Below, piece by piece: positions 18,228-26,072 of a stretch of 64,000 bases of DNA. The notes below the pieces were generated by a model. The model had not been told where the DNA came from, did not search any database, and saw nothing but the letters and a program-made list of their open reading frames with translations. The position numbers were made by a program, and so were the translations under genes. This stretch comes from Phocaeicola fibrisolvens (lineage in GTDB: Bacteria > Bacteroidota > Bacteroidia > Bacteroidales > Bacteroidaceae). The stretch lies in contig NZ_JAOQJI010000010.1 of the NCBI RefSeq assembly GCF_025567125.1, positions 1 through 64,000 on the forward strand. Reading direction: 5' to 3'. How positions within the stretch are numbered: position 1 is the first letter of the stretch; each line of letters starts with the position of its first letter.

Positions 18228-19268
18228 TCAATACCATTTCTTTCGTTTGAAAAACAGGTAGACTCCGACGCCGGTTACGAGCATGATGCCCCATGCCATC
18301 AGATACCCGTATTTCCAACCCAGTTCGGGCATCCATTCGAAGTTCATTCCCCAGATACCGGCCAGGAAGGTCAGTGGAATGAAGATGGTGGATACGATGG
18401 TGAGCTGTTTCATAATGTTGTTCATCCGCTGGTCGTTGTTCGAAAGGTAAAGGTCGACCAAGGCCGAAATCATATCCCGGCAGCCGTCGAGGGTTTGCAG
18501 CACGAATTGCAGGTGGTCGTTCACGTCGGTGAAGAACGGGCGGTTGGCTTTGTGCAGCAGTACGTTGTCGGTGTGAAACAGCTTGCTCATCTGCTCTTTC
18601 AATGGCAGGATGCATTTCTTGATGAGGCGGGCATTCTTTCGGTAAGGCTGTATGTCTTCCAGTTTCAGGCCACTGCGGGTTTCGGGCGAAAGCAGCGATT
18701 CTTCCATGTCTTCCAGTTCATCTTCCATGCGGGAAATGATGGACATGAAACTGGCCATGACACTGTTCAGCATGACGCTCAGCAGGAAGTCCGATTGCCG
18801 GTTCCGGATTTTCAGAGTATTGTTTTTCAATGCGGTATGGATTTCATTGAAAAAATCACTGTCGTGCTCCATGAACGTCAGCACGAAATTGCTGCCCTGT
18901 ACGATACAGAGCTGTTGCGGTACGTAAGTGTTTTCCTCATGTACCGACAACTGTTTCAGGATGACCACATTGTAGGTGTCATGTTCCTCAATTTTGGTCA
19001 GGTGTTCGGCATTGAGGATGTCCTGCGTAGTGAGGAAGTCGATATGAAAGAAGTCGCATATTTCCTGTATGACCTTTGTGTTCTGCAATCCGTGAATCTG
19101 GACCCAGTTGATGGCGTCGGGGCGGATAAGGGAAGAAAACTCTTCCATGGAGGCACCCTGATGGAATTCCAGACTTTCGGCGTTGTAGGTACAGAGGTGA
19201 AGATGGGTGGGAGTATGGCTGGCTCCCGTATAGTTGAGTTTCTCGCTCAGCAGGTTATTCTTTGTCAT
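18228..19268 (-). CDS. corA: CorA family magnesium/cobalt transporter
   Basis: Divalent cation channel of the inner membrane, 346 residues. A long cytoplasmic, acidic-helical N-terminal domain (about 1-280) is followed by two membrane helices. The signature GMN is present at the end of the first helix (AGIWGMNFEWMPEL). The gene lies 12 bp after the ferredoxin-nitroreductase gene and 32 bp before nth. The family call is firm; the preferred metal is not readable. Confidence 0.94.
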   Translation of the reverse strand: MTKNNLLSEKLNYTGASHTPTHLHLCTYNAESLEFHQGASMEEFSSLIRPDAINWVQIHGLQNTKVIQEICDFFHIDFLTTQDILNAEHLTKIEEHDTYNVVILKQLSVHEENTYVPQQLCIVQGSNFVLTFMEHDSDFFNEIHTALKNNTLKIRNRQSDFLLSVMLNSVMASFMSIISRMEDELEDMEESLLSPETRSGLKLEDIQPYRKNARLIKKCILPLKEQMSKLFHTDNVLLHKANRPFFTDVNDHLQFVLQTLDGCRDMISALVDLYLSNNDQRMNNIMKQLTIVSTIFIPLTFLAGIWGMNFEWMPELGWKYGYLMAWGIMLVTGVGVYLFFKRKKWY

Positions 19269-19280
19269 GACTTTTCGGGT

Positions 19281-20141
19281 TTAGTTGATTCTTTTCAATG
19301 AAACTTCTTTTTTGTCAATGTACTTGTCGAAGCGGAAGGAAGGCATCCCCAAGGCAATGCCGGCATGGATGGTACAGCCTTCGATGCCCAGTAGTTTCTG
19401 CAATTCTTTTTTCCGGTTCATACCTGCCGCCGTGCATACGAATCCGGTATAGAATTGGGCTACGCCGAGCGCTTCAGCCATCAGCGAGGCATTCTGGTAG
19501 GCCAGGTTGCAGTCCTGACACCCGAAACGTGCTTTCTTTTCCGTGTAGAAGAAAAGGACTGCCGTAGCTCCGCGAAGAATGCCGTCGTTTCCTTTGCCGA
19601 ACTCTTCTTTCAGTTGCTTGAACACAGGGATGTAACGGTAGTTGGAGGGCATGAGTGGTTTCAGTATCAGTTTTACCAGGGGATTTTCTACCGTACGTAC
19701 GATGGACATGAACGTACCGATGGTGAGCCGGCTGATTTCCGTCAATGTTTCCGGGCGGGTAATCAATACCATCTTGACTTCCTGTGCGTTGGTGGCCGTT
19801 GGAGCGCGATGAGCCGCTTCGATGATGCGTTGTAACGTTTCTTCGGGAATCCGTTCTTTGGAGAACGCCCGGTTGGAGCGACGGGTACGCATCAGCAGTT
19901 CCACTTGGTCGGCACTGGGCAGTCGGTTCCGGTCGAATGTGTGGACTTTCTCCGGTGGAAAATCGGAATGTGCGATGGAATTTGTGGGACAAACGGCTAC
20001 GCAATGTCCGCAGCTGATGCAGTTTTCTGTGTTTACCTCTATGCCTTTGTCTTCACGGAAGGAGAACAGCGCCGAGGGGCATATTCTGACACACTTCTTG
20101 CAGCGTATGCAGGTGTTTTGATCAATCTGTATTTGAACCAT
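19281..20141 (-). CDS. ferredoxin-nitroreductase fusion protein
   Basis: 286-residue redox protein. The N-terminal part (about 1-60) is a two-cluster ferredoxin with CIRCKKCVRICP and CISCGHCVAVCP. The rest is a nitroreductase-type flavin domain that begins RTRRSNRAFSKERIPEETLQRII and carries EAAHRAPTATNAQ, a typical FMN-binding segment. A further cysteine cluster, GCQDCNLAYQN, lies near residue 220. The fusion suggests electrons pass from ferredoxin clusters to flavin to reduce an unknown acceptor. It is first in a likely operon with corA and nth. Confidence 0.9.
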   Translation of the reverse strand: MVQIQIDQNTCIRCKKCVRICPSALFSFREDKGIEVNTENCISCGHCVAVCPTNSIAHSDFPPEKVHTFDRNRLPSADQVELLMRTRRSNRAFSKERIPEETLQRIIEAAHRAPTATNAQEVKMVLITRPETLTEISRLTIGTFMSIVRTVENPLVKLILKPLMPSNYRYIPVFKQLKEEFGKGNDGILRGATAVLFFYTEKKARFGCQDCNLAYQNASLMAEALGVAQFYTGFVCTAAGMNRKKELQKLLGIEGCTIHAGIALGMPSFRFDKYIDKKEVSLKRIN

Positions 20142-20173
20142 TGTCTATAGAACGAGTTTAGCTACATAATATA

Positions 20174-20181
20174 CAAAGGTA
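20174..20181 (-). promoter_or_regulatory. -7 promoter element of the nitroreductase-corA-nth operon
   Basis: TACCTTTG, an exact TAnnTTTG match, 33 bp upstream of the ATG at 20141. No TTTG was found at the -33 distance. Confidence 0.6.
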
Positions 20182-20241
20182 CAATTTTTATTTGTTTTTT
20201 GCCTTGCATTTAATGTCTTTCTCCGAGGAGATTTCTCTGTT

Positions 20242-20325
20242 CCACAGTGTGGGATATAAAAACCACACTGTGGGATACATATTTCACAGTGCGGAATACA
20301 AATTCCACTGTGTGGTACAGAGAAT
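20242..20325. repeat. tandem palindrome array B: four units, 21-bp period
   Basis: Four 11-bp cores start at 20242, 20263, 20284 and 20305, exactly 21 bp apart: CCACAGTGTGG, CCACACTGTGG, TCACAGTGCGG and CCACTGTGTGG. The second is the exact reverse complement of the first, so the core flips while the A/T-rich spacers (GATATAAAAA, GATACATATT, AATACAAATT) stay in one direction. The array lies between two divergent promoters, 61 bp from one -7 element and 114 bp from the other. Confidence 0.9.
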
Positions 20326-20428
20326 ATGTCTAGGCGAAAGGAAGTAAGTGAAGTGGTGTTTGGAGCTATTGGAACGGGGAAGTGTGATTAAGCAGATGAA
20401 ACTGCATGGCTATCCCGAAAATTCTTTG

Positions 20429-20436
20429 TATCTTTG
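20429..20436 (+). promoter_or_regulatory. -7 promoter element of the queuosine operon
   Basis: TATCTTTG, an exact TAnnTTTG match. Transcription would start near 20442, giving a leader of about 78 nt that contains the riboswitch-like element. Confidence 0.7.
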
Positions 20437-20483
20437 CGCCCGATTAAAAGAGAACATTTACATGCGATGCCGTGAATAGCGGT

Positions 20484-20517
20484 CGTGTATTCTAGAACAC
20501 CACGTAAAAAACAGGAG
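20484..20517 (+). promoter_or_regulatory. preQ1-I riboswitch-like leader
   Basis: A short stem CGTG/CACG (20484-20487 with 20501-20504) encloses a loop with TTCTAG and ACAC, followed by the A-rich tail TAAAAAAC and AGGAG just before the start codon. The B. subtilis preQ1-I aptamer has the same order: stem, TTCTAG loop, ACAC, stem, AAAAAAC tail. The tail contains the Shine-Dalgarno sequence (20513-20517), so ligand binding would block translation. The genes downstream are queuosine genes, which supports the call. Pseudoknot pairing was not resolved by eye. Confidence 0.8.
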
Positions 20518-20519
20518 CG

Positions 20520-21206
20520 ATGAAAAAAGAAAATCTCGTATCAGTGCCTTTTATGGTTTTGGGCATTGTGTTTTGTGTCTGCCTGGTGGCAGCCAATCTG
20601 TTAGAAACCAAAGTCGTACAGCTGGGTCCGATTTCCGTGACTGCCGGACTCATTGTTTTTCCGATTTCTTACATTATTAATGACTGTATTGCCGAAGTGT
20701 GGGGCTTTCGCAAGGCGCGTCTGATTATCTGGATGGGATTCCTGATGAATTTCATGGTGGTAGCCATGGGACAGCTGGCCGTTGCCCTTCCTGCCGCTCC
20801 GTTCTGGGAGGGGGAAGAAAGCTTCAACTTCGTGTTCGGTATGGCGCCGCGTATTGCTGCTGCCAGTCTGGCGGCCTTCCTGGTAGGTTCGTTTATCAAT
20901 GCGTATGTGATGAGCCGCATGAAGGTGGCTTCCCATGGAAAGAATTTTTCGGCCCGTGCCATTTTGTCGACCGTAGTCGGAGAGGGAGCCGATTCACTGA
21001 TTTTCTTCCCGCTGGCGTTCGGGGGACTGATGCCGGTGAGTGAACTGGCCAAAATGATGGTGGTGCAGGTGGTACTCAAGACCTTGTATGAGGTAATTGT
21101 GCTACCGGTAACCGTGCGCGTGGTGAAATACATCAAGCGGGTGGACGATACGGATGTCTATGACGAGCACATCTCGTACAATGTATTAAAAATCAAGGAA
21201 ATTTAA
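20520..21206 (+). CDS. queuosine precursor transporter (YhhQ/VUT family)
   Basis: Inner-membrane transporter of 228 residues with about six hydrophobic segments. Characteristic features are the N-terminal NLLETKVVQLGPISVTAG, the central IINDCIAEVWGFRKAR and the later GEGADSLIFFPLAF. YhhQ proteins import preQ0/preQ1 for queuosine synthesis. It heads an operon with queC (5 bp on) and queF, and its translation start lies directly after the preQ1-I-like element. The cell may therefore both make and salvage the precursor. Confidence 0.93.
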   Translation: MKKENLVSVPFMVLGIVFCVCLVAANLLETKVVQLGPISVTAGLIVFPISYIINDCIAEVWGFRKARLIIWMGFLMNFMVVAMGQLAVALPAAPFWEGEESFNFVFGMAPRIAAASLAAFLVGSFINAYVMSRMKVASHGKNFSARAILSTVVGEGADSLIFFPLAFGGLMPVSELAKMMVVQVVLKTLYEVIVLPVTVRVVKYIKRVDDTDVYDEHISYNVLKIKEI

Positions 21207-21211
21207 AGAAT

Positions 21212-21877
21212 ATGATGAATCAGAACGAGGCCCTTGTCGTATTCAGCGGCGGACAGGACTCTACGACCTGTCTTTTCTGGGCAAAAAAGCATTTTAAGAA
21301 GGTACATGCACTGAGTTTCCTTTACGGACAGAAGCATGAAAAAGAAGTGGAGCTGGCACGCAAGATTGCGGAGAAGGCGGGTGTGGACTTCGATGTGATG
21401 GATGTGTCGTTCATCGGTCACCTGGGCAAAAACTCGCTGACGGATACTTCCATCCACATGGATGAGGTGAAACCGAAAGATTCTTTCCCGAATACGTTTG
21501 TGCCGGGACGGAACTTGTTTTTCCTGAGTATCGCGGCAGTATATGCTCGTGAGCGGGGAATTTTCCATTTGGTGACGGGGGTTTCACAAACGGACTTCAG
21601 CGGTTATCCGGATTGTCGCGACTCCTTTATCAAGTCGCTCAATGTGACGCTGAACCTGGCTATGGACGAGCAGTTCGTGATTCATACGCCGTTGATGTGG
21701 ATTGACAAGGCACAGACGTGGGCTTTGGCCGATGAGCTGGGCGTGTTGGATTTGGTGCGGAACGAGACGCTGACGTGCTACAATGGCATTCCGGGCGACG
21801 GTTGCGGACATTGTCCGGCTTGCAAGCTGCGTCGTGAGGGATTGGAAAAATATTTGGCTTCAAAAGAAAACAAATGA
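21212..21877 (+). CDS. queC: 7-cyano-7-deazaguanine synthase
   Basis: QueC converts 7-carboxy-7-deazaguanine to preQ0 using ATP and ammonia. The 221-residue protein has the PP-loop SGGQDSTTCL at about residues 10-19 and the zinc-binding cysteines in CYNGIPGDGCGHCPACKLR near 190-205. It is of normal length. It overlaps queF by 4 bp (ATGA), so the two are translationally coupled. Confidence 0.96.
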   Translation: MMNQNEALVVFSGGQDSTTCLFWAKKHFKKVHALSFLYGQKHEKEVELARKIAEKAGVDFDVMDVSFIGHLGKNSLTDTSIHMDEVKPKDSFPNTFVPGRNLFFLSIAAVYARERGIFHLVTGVSQTDFSGYPDCRDSFIKSLNVTLNLAMDEQFVIHTPLMWIDKAQTWALADELGVLDLVRNETLTCYNGIPGDGCGHCPACKLRREGLEKYLASKENK

Positions 21878-22338
21878 GTATGGAAAGAAAAGACGAACTT
21901 ACTTTATTAGGCAACAAGAAGACGGTATACAAACAGGATTATGCACCGGAAGTGCTGGAAGCGTTTGTGAACAAGCATCCGGAGAATGACTATTGGGTAC
22001 GTTTCAATTGTCCGGAGTTCACCAGTCTCTGTCCGATTACGGGGCAGCCGGATTTTGCGGAAATCCGTATCAGTTACCTGCCGGATGTGAAGATGGTGGA
22101 AAGCAAGAGTCTGAAACTGTATTTGTTCAGTTTCCGTAACCACGGCGACTTTCACGAGGATTGTGTGAACATCATCATGAAGGACTTGATCAAGCTGATG
22201 GATCCGAAATACATTGAAGTGACGGGAATCTTTACGCCACGTGGGGGAATTTCCATCTATCCGTACTGCAATTATGGCCGTCCGGGTACGAAGTACGAGG
22301 AGTTGGCCGAGTACCGGATGAAGAATCATGACCTGTAA
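21874..22338 (+). CDS. queF: NADPH-dependent 7-cyano-7-deazaguanine reductase
   Basis: QueF reduces preQ0 to preQ1, the last soluble precursor before insertion into tRNA. At 154 residues it is the short, single-domain type I form. The catalytic cysteine lies in SLCPITGQPDFAEI near residue 53, and the substrate-binding motif VESKSLKLYLFSFR follows. The start overlaps the queC stop; an in-frame ATG two codons later (MERKDEL) is an alternative. A perfect terminator follows. Confidence 0.96.
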   Translation: MSMERKDELTLLGNKKTVYKQDYAPEVLEAFVNKHPENDYWVRFNCPEFTSLCPITGQPDFAEIRISYLPDVKMVESKSLKLYLFSFRNHGDFHEDCVNIIMKDLIKLMDPKYIEVTGIFTPRGGISIYPYCNYGRPGTKYEELAEYRMKNHDL

Positions 22339-22366
22339 ACCACGGTTTACCGGAAGATAAAAGAAA

Positions 22367-22406
22367 GACAGGCGGAGAAACTGATTTTGAGGTTTCTCCG
22401 CCTGTC
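22367..22406. terminator. bidirectional terminator between queF and dnaX
   Basis: A perfect 15-bp inverted repeat, GACAGGCGGAGAAAC and its complement, around a 10-nt loop. It lies between the convergent 3' ends of queF and dnaX, 28 bp and 23 bp away. The flanks are TTAT on the + side and TTTCTTTT on the minus side. Confidence 0.85.
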
Positions 22407-22429
22407 TTATGTTTATAAGGATGCAGTTC

Positions 22430-24289
22430 TCAAGAGAGTTCCAGTCCCAAGGCTTCTTTGAGCTTCACCAGACTGGGATTCTTTTTGCTCATCATCTGGA
22501 AACGTTCTACATGGCTGTAAGCCCGCACGTTCTCGTTGGCTTCACTCACGCGCGTGGTCATCTTGATTTTGCGGTTGTGCAGCTTCTCCTGCAAATGGGC
22601 TTCTATCTGCGGAGCGAGGTGCTGCATGTATTTCTGCACGATGTCGTTGTCCACTGCCACTTCGAAGGTATGCTGGTCGGCCAGCAGATGGGGATGCATG
22701 TTCATCATACGTCCGGCATTGGCCGCTTCTTCCTTGGGCAACAGGCTGGCAAACTCACGCCAGTAGTAGCCGAGGTCTTTTTCATTGAAGATATAGTCTT
22801 CCCAGTTGTCGGCGGCGTTTTGTACGGGAGCCTGTGTTGCAGGCTGTGGAGCCGGAGCAGTCGCCTGTGTCTGTGCTTTCCGGATGGACATGCCCAAACT
22901 GCCTGCCTTGAGAATCGGTGCCTTTCTTTCAGTGGCGGCTTTCGGAAGCGGACTGGCTTTGGTGTAAGGCACTTCTGCCTGCTTTAAGGTCGTGGTATAA
23001 GGCTGTGGCTGGGCAGTTGGCTGAGCCGTAGATTGGGCGGCTGGTTGAGGCTGCGGAGCTGCATGAGGCGCAGTGGTGGCTGTAGTAGTTGCTGGGGCTG
23101 CCTGTGACTGTGTAGCAGACTGACCGGCTTGCGCGGTGTGGAAAACGGGAGATAACTGTTTCTTAGGGCTACGCCCACTGCCCGTGTCTTCTGGTTCGGC
23201 CGTCAGCTGTGCCAGTTGAATCAGGGTTAGTTCCACCAGCAGACGCTTGTTTTTGCTCTGGCGGTAACTCAGGTCGCAGTCATTACACAGTTTCATGGCC
23301 TTGTACAAGAATTGTGGAGTACATTTTTGTGCCTGTGCCTGATAGCGTTCGCGGATGGAAGCCCCGGTTTCCAGTAGTTGCAGGGTGGCCGGATCACGGC
23401 TCACCAGCAGGTCACGGAAATGGGAGGTCAGTCCGGTGATGAAATGGTTGCCGTCGAAGCCTTTCCGAAGAATGTCGTTGAAGGTCAGCAAACAGTCGGA
23501 AACCTTGTTCTTCAAGAAGAAATCGGTCAGTTTGAAATAGTATTCGAAGTCCAATACGTTCAGGTTCTCGATGACACTCTGGTAGGTGATGTGTCCGTTG
23601 GTGAAACTCACCACCTGGTCAAAGATGGAAAGTGCGTCGCGCATACCTCCGTCCGCCTTTTGGGCAATCACGTTCAGGGCTTCCGGTTCGGCCTCGATAT
23701 GTTCCTTACGGGCCACATTCTCAAGGTGTTCCACCGTGTCGCTCACCGTGATGCGGTTGAAGTCATAAATCTGGCAACGGCTCAGAATGGTCGGCAGGAT
23801 TTTATGCTTTTCCGTGGTGGCCAGGATGAAAATGGCGTGCTGAGGCGGTTCTTCCAAGGTTTTCAGGAAGGCGTTGAAAGCCGCCGTAGACAGCATGTGC
23901 ACCTCGTCGATGATGTACACCTTGTATTTGCCAATTTGTGGCGGGATACGTACCTGTTCAATCAGGGAACGGATGTCTTCGACTGAGTTGTTGGAAGCGG
24001 CATCCAGCTCATGGATATTATAAGAACGCTGTTCGTTGAATGCCTTGCACGATTCACATTCATTGCACGCCTCTCCTTCCGCCGTGGGATGCAGGCAGTT
24101 GATGGTCTTGGCAAAGATACGTGCGCAGGTGGTTTTTCCTACCCCTCGCGGACCGCAGAACAGGTAGGCGTGCGCCAGTTTATGGTTGGCAATGGCATTT
24201 TTCAGGGTCGTGGTCAATGCACGCTGTCCCACTACGGTGTCGAAGGTCGACGGGCGGTATTTGCGTGCCGATACGATATAATTTTCCAT
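22430..24289 (-). CDS. dnaX: DNA polymerase III subunit gamma/tau
   Basis: Clamp-loader ATPase, 619 residues from MENYIVSARKYRPSTF. It has Walker A GPRGVGKTT, the zinc module CLHPTAEGEACNECESC, DEVH as Walker B and LSRCQIYDF as sensor. A low-complexity Gln/Ala/Pro/Thr-rich linker (about 370-440) leads to a tau-like C-terminal domain. Longer frames start at 24319 and 24337, but an exact -7 element covers 24327-24334, leaving almost no leader for them; the ATG at 24289 is therefore preferred. No programmed frameshift site was evident. Confidence 0.94.
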   Translation of the reverse strand: MENYIVSARKYRPSTFDTVVGQRALTTTLKNAIANHKLAHAYLFCGPRGVGKTTCARIFAKTINCLHPTAEGEACNECESCKAFNEQRSYNIHELDAASNNSVEDIRSLIEQVRIPPQIGKYKVYIIDEVHMLSTAAFNAFLKTLEEPPQHAIFILATTEKHKILPTILSRCQIYDFNRITVSDTVEHLENVARKEHIEAEPEALNVIAQKADGGMRDALSIFDQVVSFTNGHITYQSVIENLNVLDFEYYFKLTDFFLKNKVSDCLLTFNDILRKGFDGNHFITGLTSHFRDLLVSRDPATLQLLETGASIRERYQAQAQKCTPQFLYKAMKLCNDCDLSYRQSKNKRLLVELTLIQLAQLTAEPEDTGSGRSPKKQLSPVFHTAQAGQSATQSQAAPATTTATTAPHAAPQPQPAAQSTAQPTAQPQPYTTTLKQAEVPYTKASPLPKAATERKAPILKAGSLGMSIRKAQTQATAPAPQPATQAPVQNAADNWEDYIFNEKDLGYYWREFASLLPKEEAANAGRMMNMHPHLLADQHTFEVAVDNDIVQKYMQHLAPQIEAHLQEKLHNRKIKMTTRVSEANENVRAYSHVERFQMMSKKNPSLVKLKEALGLELS

Positions 24290-24326
24290 GGGTTGATTCT
24301 GTTTGTTTGATTCCTTCATATTTTTG

Positions 24327-24334
24327 CAAATGTA
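24327..24334 (-). promoter_or_regulatory. -7 promoter element of dnaX
   Basis: TACATTTG, an exact TAnnTTTG match, 37 bp upstream of the preferred ATG at 24289. Confidence 0.6.
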
Positions 24335-24378
24335 CATAAAATCTCTGTCTTGTCATGGACTTGCTGCGAAATAATTTC

Positions 24379-24386
24379 TATCTTTG
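24379..24386 (+). promoter_or_regulatory. -7 promoter element of the FtsB/DivIC-like gene
   Basis: TATCTTTG, an exact TAnnTTTG match, 24 bp upstream of the ATG at 24411. It overlaps the alternative upstream start and argues against it. Confidence 0.65.
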
Positions 24387-24410
24387 CAGGGTAATAAAGA
24401 GCATATTTTT

Positions 24411-24713
24411 ATGGGTAAACTGGCTAATATATGGGCTTTTATCGGGCGTCATAAATATTGGGTGACATTCGGACTTTTCTTGCTGATTATCGGGGTGCTC
24501 GACGAGAACAGCCTGATACAGCGCGTGTCGCACAAACGGGAAATTCATCAGTTGAAGACAGAGATTCAACGTTACCGAAAGCAGTATGAGGAAGACAGTA
24601 AGGCACTGAAGGAGATTACTTCCAACAAAGAGGCGCTGGAAAAGGTAGCTCGTGAAAAGTACCTGATGAAAAAGGAGAATGAGGATATTTTTATTTTTGA
24701 GAAAGACAAATAA
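24411..24713 (+). CDS. septum formation initiator (FtsB/DivIC) family protein
   Basis: A 100-residue bitopic protein with a short cytoplasmic N-terminus, one membrane helix (about 16-33, WVTFGLFLLIIGVL), then a coiled coil (about 45-85). It ends with ALEKVAREKYLMKKENEDIFIFE, the conserved C-terminal motif of FtsB/DivIC proteins, which join FtsL/FtsQ in the divisome. The start at ATG 24411 follows an exact -7 element. It is followed directly by a small membrane protein gene. Confidence 0.88.
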   Translation: MGKLANIWAFIGRHKYWVTFGLFLLIIGVLDENSLIQRVSHKREIHQLKTEIQRYRKQYEEDSKALKEITSNKEALEKVAREKYLMKKENEDIFIFEKDK

Positions 24714-25055
24714 ATGGATTCGAAAAGAAATGATCAGCTGGCTGTAGGTGGAGCAGTGGTACTGTTTGTCGGACTGGTGCTTCAGTTTATGAAATTGGAA
24801 TGGGCTCCGTATGTTTATCTGGTAGGAGCTTGTTTGTTTGCATACGTACAGCTGGTTTCGGACTATAAGGGTAGCAATGTGGTAATTCGTCGTCTGCGTC
24901 GTCAGCAACTGCTAGGGGCGATGCTGCTGGTGTTGACAGGAGTGGTGATGTTGCTTTGGAAGCGGAATGAATGGATTGTCTGTCTGACAATTTCGGCTGT
25001 ATTGGAATTGTATACGGCTTTCCGGATTCCACAGGAAGAAGCAAAGGAAAAATAA
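24714..25055 (+). CDS. small membrane protein of unknown function
   Basis: 113 residues with four hydrophobic segments (about 9-22, 28-46, 64-80 and 87-104). Its ATG comes immediately after the FtsB-like stop codon, and the AI-2E permease follows after 9 bp, so the three genes form one unit. I do not recognise a family. The position suggests an envelope or cell-division-linked role, but nothing in the sequence proves it. Confidence 0.8.
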   Translation: MDSKRNDQLAVGGAVVLFVGLVLQFMKLEWAPYVYLVGACLFAYVQLVSDYKGSNVVIRRLRRQQLLGAMLLVLTGVVMLLWKRNEWIVCLTISAVLELYTAFRIPQEEAKEK

Positions 25056-25064
25056 TACAGAAAA

Positions 25065-26072
25065 ATGGTCAAGGAAAAGTACTGGAAATATTCACTGATT
25101 GTGTTTATTTTAGGGTTGGGATTCCTGTTGTTCCGCCAGGCTCAGCCTTTTATGAATGGTATCTTAGGTGGATTTACGCTTTATTTGCTTTTGCGTAACG
25201 TGACTTTCTGGCTTCAAACCAAAATGAAGCCTGCACTGGCGGTATGGCTGGTTACAATTGTTGTGACGTTATTTATTCTAGTCCCTCTTTCTTTGTTTGG
25301 CTGGGCCTTGGTGAGCCAGGTTTCACAGATGCATTTTGATACGGAAGCTATTATCAGGCCCATGTGGCAGGTGGTCGATTTTATCAAAGACCGTACAGGC
25401 TTTGATGTGTTGTCGGAAAAAAGTCTTTCTTTTCTGGTGGCACAGGCATCTTCCATCGGGCAGTCTGTGATGAGTGGAGTGAGCGATTTGCTGGTCAATC
25501 TGTGTGTAGCCATCATGTTGATGTTTTTCATGCTGTATGAAGGGAAATCCATGGAACATTATATATCTACATTGCTTCCTTTCAGAGCGGAGAATAAGAT
25601 AGAAGTCTTGAAGAAAGTGCAGCTGATGGTGCGCTCCAATGCCATTGGTATTCCTTTGCTGGCCATAATCCAAGGATTTATTTCTTTGGGAGGATACCTG
25701 ATTTGTGATGCGCCCAATCCGTTCCTGAGTGCCATGCTCACAGCTTTTGCTTCAGTTATTCCATTGGTGGGTACAGCCTTGATTTGGGGACCGATTACCG
25801 TTTATTTTTTGATTGTAGGAAATTGGGTGAGTGCCTTGATGATGCTGGGATATGGAGCCATCATTGTGGCACAATGTGACAACCTGATCCGTTTCCTGTT
25901 GCAAAAGAAGATGGCAGACGTACATCCGTTGATTACCATCTTTGGAGTGGTGGCCGGACTTCCTCTGTTTGGTTTCATGGGAATTATTTTTGGCCCTTTA
26001 CTGGTGTCTTTGTTTCTTCTGTTTGTGGATATGTTCCGGAAAGAATTTCTGCTCGAAGATGGAGAAAGTTAA
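25065..26072 (+). CDS. AI-2E family transporter
   Basis: 335-residue inner-membrane protein of the AI-2E/TqsA/PerM family with about seven or eight hydrophobic segments, including an N-terminal pair, PFMNGILGGFTLYLLLRNV, and the family-typical AFASVIPLVGTALIWGPI followed by GLPLFGFMGIIFGPLLVSL. Members export small molecules or act as Na+/H+ antiporters; the substrate here is unknown. The stop codon overlaps the convergent miaA stop by 2-3 bp. Confidence 0.9.
   Translation: MVKEKYWKYSLIVFILGLGFLLFRQAQPFMNGILGGFTLYLLLRNVTFWLQTKMKPALAVWLVTIVVTLFILVPLSLFGWALVSQVSQMHFDTEAIIRPMWQVVDFIKDRTGFDVLSEKSLSFLVAQASSIGQSVMSGVSDLLVNLCVAIMLMFFMLYEGKSMEHYISTLLPFRAENKIEVLKKVQLMVRSNAIGIPLLAIIQGFISLGGYLICDAPNPFLSAMLTAFASVIPLVGTALIWGPITVYFLIVGNWVSALMMLGYGAIIVAQCDNLIRFLLQKKMADVHPLITIFGVVAGLPLFGFMGIIFGPLLVSLFLLFVDMFRKEFLLEDGES

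Noticed and set aside
18219..19301. 360-codon open frame on the + strand
   Set aside because: Antisense shadow of corA, which has a clear GMN motif.
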